DNA of 6,198 nt from Aquificota bacterium (GTDB lineage: Bacteria; Aquificota; Aquificia; Aquificales; Hydrogenothermaceae): positions 1 to 6,198 of the forward strand of contig JAADDV010000137.1 in NCBI GenBank assembly GCA_013153795.1, given 5' to 3'. Position 1 is the first letter of the stretch; every line of letters starts with the position of its first letter. The notes under the pieces were generated by a model that was given only the letters and a program-made list of their open reading frames with translations, was not told the origin of the DNA and ran no database searches. Both the position numbers and the translations under genes were made by a program. Positions 1 to 6,057 of the stretch are shown in pieces.

Positions 1-59
1 TTTAAAAGCTTTCTTTTTTCTTCTGGGGATAGCTTTTTCTTCTGTTTTACTGTTTTCAT
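1..59 (-). CDS. 5' fragment of a divergent gene, product unknown
   Basis: Reading leftward from an ATG at 59-57, nineteen sense codons run without a stop to the window edge. The visible N-terminus reads MKTVKQKKKLSPEEKRKLL. It is strongly basic, has no signal peptide and looks like a cytoplasmic protein; the LSPEEKRKLL stretch suggests an early amphipathic helix. Support for a real start: an SD-like AAGGGG (minus strand, positions 71-66) lies six bases before the ATG, and a sigma70-type promoter (TTGACT, 17 bases, TATTTT) sits about 35 bases upstream. The gene faces away from the cytochrome gene and shares its control region. Too little is visible to name a family. The start is fairly likely; the function is unknown. 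Confidence 0.55.
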   Translation of the reverse strand, partial: MKTVKQKKKLSPEEKRKLL

Positions 60-93
60 ACCAAACCCCTTCAAGATGAAAATCTTAGAGTTT

Positions 94-122
94 AAAATAT
101 GGGGATGTTTTCATAAAGTCAA
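94..122 (-). promoter_or_regulatory. sigma70-type promoter for the divergent leftward gene
   Basis: On the minus strand a -35 hexamer TTGACT (positions 122-117) is followed by a 17-base spacer and a -10 hexamer TATTTT (99-94). The -35 matches consensus at five of six positions and the spacing is optimal. Transcription would start near 87, giving a leader of about 28 bases before the ATG at 59. The match was found by eye; no start site is known. Confidence 0.5.
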
Positions 123-134
123 TTTTTCATATAC

Positions 135-154
135 AGAAATATGATTTCTATCAA
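135..154. promoter_or_regulatory. candidate operator: dyad overlapping an FNR/CRP-like box
   Basis: Two overlapping symmetric readings exist. AGAAAT-ATG-ATTTCT (135-149) is a perfect inverted repeat with 6-base arms and a 3-base centre. ATGAT-TTCT-ATCAA (141-154) matches the FNR consensus TTGAT-N4-ATCAA at nine of ten positions. The site lies between the two divergent promoters, about 50 bases upstream of the expected rightward start and about 60 upstream of the leftward one. The leftward distance resembles a class I activator position. An FNR/CRP-family regulator would be a sensible controller of a respiratory cytochrome, but that is inference, and chance dyads are common in AT-rich DNA. Confidence 0.35.
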
Positions 155-182
155 TCCAGTGTATAAAAGAAAAGCTTAATGT

Positions 183-190
183 TATATAAT
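183..190 (+). promoter_or_regulatory. candidate -10 element for the cytochrome gene
   Basis: TATAAT at 185-190 is a perfect -10 hexamer. An overlapping TATATA (183-188) is preceded by TG at 180-181, which would form an extended -10. No good -35 hexamer lies 16-18 bases upstream, which would fit either an extended -10 promoter or dependence on an activator bound at the dyad near 141-154. The expected start is near 197, giving a leader of about 30 bases before the ATG at 228. Confidence 0.4.
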
Positions 191-205
191 CAAATTTGTT
201 TGATT
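188..205. repeat. inverted repeat at the expected transcript start
   Basis: AATCAAA (188-194), four bases, then TTTGATT (199-205) form a perfect dyad with 7-base arms. It begins at the end of the -10 hexamer and ends six bases before the SD. In DNA it could be a repressor operator covering the transcription start. In RNA only part would be transcribed, so a leader hairpin is less likely. The arms are mostly A/T, so chance cannot be excluded. Confidence 0.35.
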
Positions 206-210
206 TTCTC

Positions 211-218
211 AGGTGAGG
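211..218 (+). promoter_or_regulatory. ribosome binding site of the cytochrome gene
   Basis: AGGTGAGG ends nine bases before the ATG at 228. AGGTGA pairs with the 3' end of 16S rRNA and the spacing is normal. This supports the start chosen, which is also the one that gives a complete signal peptide. Confidence 0.75.
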
Positions 219-227
219 TTTCTCTGA

Positions 228-2639
228 ATGAAAAGATTTTTACTGGTTTTTGTTTTACTTTTCGTTTTTTCTTATTTTTCTTATGGGAAAACAGAAAACA
301 ACTGTCTCAAATGCCATCAAGGTATTGAGCCTATAAGACCATACTCATCAGATATGATGAAAGAGATTTTCAAAATTGCTGAAAAAGCAGGATATCCAAA
401 AAACGACTGTATTGTATGCCACGGGGGAAATCCAGAAGGGAAAACAAAAGGACATGCACACAAAGGAACAGTAAAGGCCTTTATAGAAGGGATAAAAACC
501 AATCACGGCATAAAAAAGGGACCACAAGAGTTTTATCCTGACCCTGGTTCGCCATGGATAAACCAGTATACATGCGGAATGTGTCATGAAGAGCAAGTAA
601 AGGCTCAAAAAACATCTCTCATGTTTACAGAAGCAGGAAAAATACAAGGAACTCTCTGGGGATTTGGCGGTTTAGAAGGTTATATGCATAAAATCGGAAA
701 CTATGCTACAGAGGAAAACGATATCCACAAAAAAATGGGAACAGCTGTCTACAACAAATATATGGAAAAACTGAAAGAAAAAGAGCCTCAGGTTTTTCCT
801 AAAAAAATGGAGCCTCTACCTCCTGCGCCAACAGCAGAAGAGGTAGAAAAAAATCCTCAGCTTGCAGCTTACACATACCTTAGACAGGAATGCCTTAGAT
901 GTCATACTGGAGTAAAAGGAAGACAAAAAAGAGGAGACTACAGAGGAATGGGATGTTCCTCATGCCATATCCCATACTCAAATGAAGGATTTTATGAAGG
1001 AAACGACCCAACAATTCCTAAAAATGAAAGAGGACATATGCTTGTTCATTCTATACAGGCAACAAGAGACACAAAAGTAAAAATCCACGGGATAGAATAC
1101 TCAGGAATACCTGTTGAAACATGTACAACATGCCACGATAGAGGAAAAAGAATAGGAACATCTTTTCAAGGGCTTATGGAAACAGCCTACAAATCCCCAT
1201 TTTTAGATGATGGCTCAGACCAGCCAAAACTTCATACAAAACACTACCTTCATCTAAAAGCAGATATACATCTAAAAAAAGGAATGTTGTGTCAGGACTG
1301 CCATACATCTATAGATGTTCACAGCGACGGCTTTTTAACAGGAACAACCCTTGCTCCTGTAGAGATAGAATGTCAGGACTGCCATGGAACACCAGATAAA
1401 TACCCTTGGGAACTTCCTATAGGATACTCAGATGAGTATGAAGAAAAACCAAAAGAAGGAAAACCAAGGGGATTAACAAAAACCCTTCCAGAATACCTGA
1501 AGAAAGGAAAAGTTTATGACCCAAAAGATGGATATCTTTTAACAGCAAGGGGAAATCCTTTCGGAAATGTTGTAAAAGAAGGAGATGAGGTTATAGTCCA
1601 CACTGTAGGGGGAAAAGATATAAGACTAAAACCTCTGAAAAAACTTGTAAAAGAAGGAAAGATAGACGAAGAAGGCATTGTAGCAATGGTTTATATAAAG
1701 AAACATATAGACAGAATGGAATGTTACACATGTCATGCTACATGGGCACCCCAGTGTTATGGATGCCATATAAAAATAGATTACTCAAAAGAATACAAAC
1801 ATCCTGACTGGATAGCAATGGGAAATGCTGTTGATAAACATGGTTTAACTGCTGATGCAAGAGGGGAGCTTAAAAACTTCCTTATAGATGGGAAGATTGA
1901 GGAAACCCGTTCATATCTTAGATGGGAAAATCCACCTCTTGTACAGAATGGAGAAGGGAGAATATCCCCAGCAATACCAGGATGCCAGACAACAGTAACA
2001 GTAATAGGAAAAGATGGGAAGCCTCTTCTTTTAAACCATATTTTTAGAATACCAAATGTCGAAGGAGCAGGTCCAGAAGGACAAAAAGCAATAGATATAT
2101 CACCAGTTCACCCTCATACAGTTCAAAAAGAATCAAGAACATGCGAGAGCTGTCATACAAATCCTGTATCAATGGGATACGGAATTGAAGAAGGAAAACT
2201 TTATGAAAATCCTTCAAAACCCTATATTGTTGACCTTTCAACAGCAGACGGCAAAATCTTACCTAAAATATTCAAAGTCCAGATAAACAGTATTCCAGAG
2301 CTAGACCACGACTGGTCTAGATTTGTAACAGAAGATGGAAAACAACTTCAGACTGTAGGACATCACTTAAGTTTATCAAGACCTTTAAACAACGAAGAAA
2401 GAAGCAAACTTGATAGAAGAAGCGTCTGTTTATCCTGCCACCAGGAAATACCATCTCAAGACCTTGCAGTAAGTATATTAACTCATATAAAAGAAGTTTC
2501 TGGAATAAAAATAGATAAAGAAACTCATAATAGTATCCTTCATAAACTTTTATTACTTGGAGCTTGGGTTCAAGTTGGAGGTATTTTAAGTTTGGGATTA
2601 GGAATAATGTATTTTCTTTTTTTAAGAAAAAAGTTATAA
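228..2639 (+). CDS. membrane-anchored dodecahaem cytochrome c, function unassigned
   Basis: An exported multihaem c-type cytochrome of 803 residues, expected to carry electrons in the periplasm. A signal peptide spans residues 1-20 (basic MKR, hydrophobic core, likely cleavage after SYG). Twelve CXXCH motifs begin at residues 26, 61, 116, 222, 243, 299, 355, 382, 499, 510, 639 and 734. About 26 further histidines are available as distal ligands, so mostly bis-His haems are plausible. Motifs at 499 and 510 are only six residues apart, implying closely packed haems. Residues 387-498 and 515-638 are haem-free; the first contains a beta-like GNPFGNVVKEGDEVIVHT stretch. Cys586 is the only cysteine outside the motifs. 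A hydrophobic helix at about 773-798, then RKKL, anchors the C-terminus in the inner membrane with the bulk outside. There is no CX2CK or CX15CH motif, so NrfA and MccA are excluded; twelve haems do not match octahaem Hao or Otr. Haem attachment probably depends on the CcsBA encoded next. The cytochrome class is certain; substrate and partner are not. Confidence 0.95.
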   Translation: MKRFLLVFVLLFVFSYFSYGKTENNCLKCHQGIEPIRPYSSDMMKEIFKIAEKAGYPKNDCIVCHGGNPEGKTKGHAHKGTVKAFIEGIKTNHGIKKGPQEFYPDPGSPWINQYTCGMCHEEQVKAQKTSLMFTEAGKIQGTLWGFGGLEGYMHKIGNYATEENDIHKKMGTAVYNKYMEKLKEKEPQVFPKKMEPLPPAPTAEEVEKNPQLAAYTYLRQECLRCHTGVKGRQKRGDYRGMGCSSCHIPYSNEGFYEGNDPTIPKNERGHMLVHSIQATRDTKVKIHGIEYSGIPVETCTTCHDRGKRIGTSFQGLMETAYKSPFLDDGSDQPKLHTKHYLHLKADIHLKKGMLCQDCHTSIDVHSDGFLTGTTLAPVEIECQDCHGTPDKYPWELPIGYSDEYEEKPKEGKPRGLTKTLPEYLKKGKVYDPKDGYLLTARGNPFGNVVKEGDEVIVHTVGGKDIRLKPLKKLVKEGKIDEEGIVAMVYIKKHIDRMECYTCHATWAPQCYGCHIKIDYSKEYKHPDWIAMGNAVDKHGLTADARGELKNFLIDGKIEETRSYLRWENPPLVQNGEGRISPAIPGCQTTVTVIGKDGKPLLLNHIFRIPNVEGAGPEGQKAIDISPVHPHTVQKESRTCESCHTNPVSMGYGIEEGKLYENPSKPYIVDLSTADGKILPKIFKVQINSIPELDHDWSRFVTEDGKQLQTVGHHLSLSRPLNNEERSKLDRRSVCLSCHQEIPSQDLAVSILTHIKEVSGIKIDKETHNSILHKLLLLGAWVQVGGILSLGLGIMYFLFLRKKL

Positions 2640-2680
2640 AGTTTTAAATACTTTAAAGTGGAGAAATTATTATTTTATAG

Positions 2681-2713
2681 CTTGATTTAAAATCAAGGGG
2701 AGGGATTTTTTTA
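2681..2713 (+). terminator. weak hairpin plus T-tract, possible terminator
   Basis: About 40 bases after the cytochrome stop, CTTGATT (2681-2687) and AATCAAG (2691-2697) form a 7-base stem with a 3-base loop. A run of seven T's begins at 2706, and further T-rich tracts follow to 2731. The stem is A/T-rich and the T-run starts eight bases after it (GGGGAGGG lies between), so this is not a canonical intrinsic terminator. It may give partial termination. The same dyad also reads TTGAT-N5-ATCAA, one base wider than an FNR box. Confidence 0.3.
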
Positions 2714-2803
2714 ACTTTTTTATTTTATTTTGCAAAAGTTTATTAAGTAAAACTTATCTATACAGAAAAATATTTATTGATTTCATTTACTTTTCACAGG
2801 CAG

Positions 2804-2820
2804 TTGATAAGTTTGATAAG
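2804..2820 (+). repeat. tandem TTGATAAG direct repeat upstream of ccsBA
   Basis: TTGATAAG occurs at 2804-2811 and again at 2813-2820, separated by one T, giving a 9-base period. It lies about 50 bases before the ccsBA start, where a regulator or polymerase could bind. Each copy contains a TTGATA that could act as a -35 hexamer, but neither has a good -10 at 16-18 bases; TATTTT (2833) and TATAAA (2840) are at the wrong spacing. It may be a direct-repeat binding site. No convincing complete promoter was found elsewhere in 2640-2868, and that gap contains no plus-strand ATG. Confidence 0.35.
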
Positions 2821-2855
2821 GGTAATAGCTTGTATTTTCTATAAAAATAAAAATC

Positions 2856-2861
2856 AAGGGA
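2856..2861 (+). promoter_or_regulatory. ribosome binding site of ccsBA
   Basis: AAGGGA ends seven bases before the ATG at 2869, a normal spacing that fixes the start. It sits at the end of AAAATCAAGGG (2850-2860), an 11-base exact copy of 2689-2699 in the hairpin downstream of the cytochrome gene. Confidence 0.65.
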
Positions 2862-2868
2862 TAGTAGC

Positions 2869-5800
2869 ATGAGCATAATAAAAAAATTATGGAATTTTTT
2901 AACATCTATGGAGCTTATGATATTTCTCGTCCTCGTTTTTGCTTTTTCTATAGGGGTAGCAACTTTTATAGAAAATGATTTTGGGACAGAAACAGCTTGG
3001 GCTTTAGTTTATGGCTCAAAATGGTTTGAAGTTCTATGGATTTTATTAGGAATAAATCTAGTTGGAAATATTATTAAATACAGAATGTGGAAACCTAAAA
3101 AGCTTCCAGCTTTTATGTTTCATATATCTTTCCTTCTTATATTTCTTGGAGCAGCCCTTACAAGATACTTTGGATATGAAGGAACTCTTCATATAAGAGA
3201 AGGAACAGCAAATAACGAGCTTGTTTCTTCTGATGCGTTTATACAAGTAAAAGCAGAAAAAGATGGAAAAGAGTACTACGCAGAAAAAAAAGTTTATATG
3301 TCAGCTATTGGAGGAAACGGGTTTGAAGTTTCTCTTAATGTTGATGGAAAACCTCTTGTGGTAAAGTTTAAAGAGTATCTTCCAAAAGTTGTTAAAAAAG
3401 CAGTGGAAGACCCTAATGGAAAACCTATCATAGAGTTTATGACAATGTCTTCAGGTTCTATGCCTGACACAGTTTTTCTTGAAGATGGAAAAGCATACGA
3501 CCTTGGCTCTGTAGTTATTGCACTAAACGCCAAAGTAAAAACAGATAAACCTTATATTATAATCACAGAAAAAGATGGAAAATTTTTCTTTATTTCAAAC
3601 CACCCAGTTCAGTTTTTTAAAATGGCTGACAAGTCTTCAGGAGTTTATGAAGCAAACATAGAACATCCATTTGAAAAAGGAAAAATGTATATAATCGGAG
3701 ACACAAGGATAGTTCCAAAAACAATCCTTACAAAAGGAACAGTAAAAATAGTAAAAGAGGAAGACAAATCAAACAGCATGGTTAAAAACATGTCCTGGTC
3801 AGCTGTAAAAGTAGAAGTTGATTATGACGGGAAGAAAAAAGAAGTAACCCTTCTTGGCGGAGGAATGGGAACAAAAGGTATACCTGAAGAAATCCAGATA
3901 GACGGAACAAAAATAACTCTTGAATGGGGAGCAAAAATAATAAAACTTCCTTTCTCTGTTTATCTAAAAGACTTTATTGTTGAAAGATACCCTGGTTCTA
4001 TGCAGCCATCTTCCTATGAAAGTAAAGTTGTTGTTTTAGATAAGAAAAACAATGTAGAGATGCCTTACAGAATATATATGAACCACACATTAGATTACGG
4101 AGGATACAGATTTTTCCAGGCTTCCTATGACCCAGATGAGAAAGGAACAATTCTCTCTGTAAACCACGACCCAGGAAAAATACCTACGTATATAGGATAC
4201 ACCCTTTTAGCATTAGGACTTTTATTAAACATATTCAATCCATACAGTAGATTTGGAAGGTTAGCAAGAATGAGATTTTTAGATAATAAAACAATAGCTA
4301 TCATTCCGATGATAGTCCTTTTATCAGGATTTTTAACAGGAAAATCATTTGCAGAAGAAAAACCTCCACATCCTAAAGGATTTGATGTAAAGCAAGTAAT
4401 AAATGAAGTAAAAAAGATAGATAGGAAAACGGCAGATAATTTTGGAACACTTGTTGTGCAAACATCGGGTGGAAGGCTGGAACCAATAGACACTCTTGCA
4501 ATAGATGTATTAAATAAAATCTCAAGGAAAAGAGAGTTTTATGGACTGAACCACAACCAGATAATTCTTGGAATGCTGGCAAAACCAAGATACTGGCAGC
4601 TTATACCAATGATAAAGGTAAACCACCCTGCCATTAAAAAACTTCTTGGAATAGACCCAGATGCAAAATATTTTGCTTTTATAAATGCTTTTGATGGACA
4701 TGGAAGATACAAACTTGCTGAAGCTGTTGAAAGAGCCAAAAGAAAAAGACCAGCTCAAAGAACAAAACTTGATAAAGAATTAATAAAAGTAGATGAGAGA
4801 ATAAATATTGCCTATATGGTTTACACAGGAGAGATTTTTAGAATTTTTCCTTTAGAAGGAGACCCTAACCATACATGGTATTCTCCAAGATTTGCTGTTG
4901 AAAAATTTCCTGAAGAAGACAAAAAACAAATAAGAAAAATGCTTATAGATTTTTTCTCAGGTATAGATGAGGGAATGCAAGCAGGAAACTGGAAAAAAGC
5001 TAATGATGCAATAGAAGAAATAAGAAAATACCAGAAAACAAAAGGAGCTGCTATATATCCATCTGAAACAAAAATAAAAGCTGAAATTCTTTATAACAGA
5101 TTAAATCTTTTTGAAAGATTGATACCTGTTTATCTTTTTGCAGGATTAGCCCTTTTAGTCCTCATATTTGCTAAACTTATAAAACCATCTTTAAACCTTA
5201 CATGGCCTACAAGAGTAGTCCTTGGAATTCTTATTTTAGGATTTATAGCTCATACATTTAACCTTATACTCAGAGGATACGTATCTGGACACTATCCATG
5301 GAGTAACGGATACGAATCTCTCATATACATAGCATGGACGATAATCTTTGCAGGAATTCTTTTTGCAAGACAGTCACCTTTTGCTGTTGCTTCAACAGGA
5401 ATTTTAGCTGGACTTACACTTTTTGTAGCTCATCTTAGCTGGATGGATCCTCAAATAACAAATATAGTTCCTGTTTTAAAATCATATTGGCTTGCAATTC
5501 ACGTTTCTGTTATTACAGCAAGTTATGGATTTCTTGGACTTTCAGCACTTCTTGGTTTTATAACCCTTATTCTATTTATAATCAGAAATCCAAAAGTTCA
5601 GGATGAAAAACAGAAACAAATAGAGCTTTCTATCCTTGAAGCAACAAGAATAAATGAGATGTCTATGATTATTGGACTTGCTTTAATAACAGTTGGAAAC
5701 TTCCTTGGAGGAGTTTGGGCTAATGAAAGTTGGGGAAGATACTGGGGATGGGACCCTAAAGAAGTATGGGCTTTAGTAACTATCCTTGTTTATACAGCTG

Positions 5801-6039
5801 TCGTTCATATGAGATTTGTTCCTAAAATTTACTCAACATACTCCTTTGCTGTAGCTTCTGTTTTAGCTTACTCCTCAGTAATAATGACTTACTTTGGCGT
5901 TAATTTCTACCTTTCGGGACTTCACTCTTACGCATCAGGAGACCCTGTGCCTATACCAACATGGGTTTACTGGGCAGTTGGAATAGTGGGAACAATAATT
6001 GTTTTAGCTTATCGCAATAGGCATATTCGAACAATATAA
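2869..6039 (+). CDS. ccsBA: CcsBA, fused System II cytochrome c synthetase (ResB-ResC)
   Basis: An inner-membrane protein that exports haem and joins it to CXXCH cysteines of secreted apocytochromes. The CcsB/ResB half has three helices (about 14-33, 52-69, 80-98), a periplasmic domain (99-437) and a fourth helix (438-456). A fifth helix (474-491) leads to a second periplasmic domain (about 493-750), followed by the CcsA/ResC half with nine helices (751-1048). The WWD signature WGRYWGWDPKEVW is at 955-967 and falls outside the membrane in this 14-helix model. By position in the family, His878 and His1019 (in GLHSYA) are the external haem ligands flanking WWD, and His85 and His980 are the transmembrane channel histidines. 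At 1056 residues it is a long, single-chain fusion of the type known from Campylobacterota, Bacteroidetes and Aquificota. The upstream neighbour, a dodecahaem cytochrome, is a natural client; a lolA-like gene follows after 18 bases. All key residues are present and the frame is intact. Confidence 0.96.
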   Translation: MSIIKKLWNFLTSMELMIFLVLVFAFSIGVATFIENDFGTETAWALVYGSKWFEVLWILLGINLVGNIIKYRMWKPKKLPAFMFHISFLLIFLGAALTRYFGYEGTLHIREGTANNELVSSDAFIQVKAEKDGKEYYAEKKVYMSAIGGNGFEVSLNVDGKPLVVKFKEYLPKVVKKAVEDPNGKPIIEFMTMSSGSMPDTVFLEDGKAYDLGSVVIALNAKVKTDKPYIIITEKDGKFFFISNHPVQFFKMADKSSGVYEANIEHPFEKGKMYIIGDTRIVPKTILTKGTVKIVKEEDKSNSMVKNMSWSAVKVEVDYDGKKKEVTLLGGGMGTKGIPEEIQIDGTKITLEWGAKIIKLPFSVYLKDFIVERYPGSMQPSSYESKVVVLDKKNNVEMPYRIYMNHTLDYGGYRFFQASYDPDEKGTILSVNHDPGKIPTYIGYTLLALGLLLNIFNPYSRFGRLARMRFLDNKTIAIIPMIVLLSGFLTGKSFAEEKPPHPKGFDVKQVINEVKKIDRKTADNFGTLVVQTSGGRLEPIDTLAIDVLNKISRKREFYGLNHNQIILGMLAKPRYWQLIPMIKVNHPAIKKLLGIDPDAKYFAFINAFDGHGRYKLAEAVERAKRKRPAQRTKLDKELIKVDERINIAYMVYTGEIFRIFPLEGDPNHTWYSPRFAVEKFPEEDKKQIRKMLIDFFSGIDEGMQAGNWKKANDAIEEIRKYQKTKGAAIYPSETKIKAEILYNRLNLFERLIPVYLFAGLALLVLIFAKLIKPSLNLTWPTRVVLGILILGFIAHTFNLILRGYVSGHYPWSNGYESLIYIAWTIIFAGILFARQSPFAVASTGILAGLTLFVAHLSWMDPQITNIVPVLKSYWLAIHVSVITASYGFLGLSALLGFITLILFIIRNPKVQDEKQKQIELSILEATRINEMSMIIGLALITVGNFLGGVWANESWGRYWGWDPKEVWALVTILVYTAVVHMRFVPKIYSTYSFAVASVLAYSSVIMTYFGVNFYLSGLHSYASGDPVPIPTWVYWAVGIVGTIIVLAYRNRHIRTI

Positions 6040-6046
6040 TGGTAAT

Positions 6047-6052
6047 GGAGGT
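6047..6052 (+). promoter_or_regulatory. ribosome binding site of the lolA-like gene
   Basis: GGAGGT lies five bases before the ATG at 6058, a strong SD at slightly short spacing. It begins only eight bases after the ccsBA stop, so the two genes are probably in one transcript. There is no room for an ordinary promoter in the 18-base gap. Confidence 0.75.
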
Positions 6053-6057
6053 TAGAT

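Noticed and set aside
317..647. Minus-strand open frames opposite the start of the cytochrome gene
   Set aside because: They are antisense to a cytochrome with regularly placed haem motifs, lack good SD sites and recognisable domains, and are explained by the codon bias of the plus-strand gene.
228..2639. Possible MccA-type sulfite reductase or NrfA-type nitrite reductase next to a dedicated haem lyase
   Set aside because: No CX15CH or CX2CK motif is present. All twelve haem motifs are canonical CXXCH, so a dedicated lyase is not required.
2650..2755. Short palindromes ACTTTAAAGT (2650-2659) and TTTTGCAAAA (2728-2737), and the AAGTTT/AAACTT pair (2736-2755)
   Set aside because: Short and mostly A/T; expected by chance in such AT-rich intergenic DNA, with no link to a promoter I could identify.
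4125..4758. Several overlapping minus-strand open frames within ccsBA
   Set aside because: They overlap one another and lie inside an intact conserved gene; low TAA/TAG frequency opposite Lys/Glu-rich coding sequence explains them.
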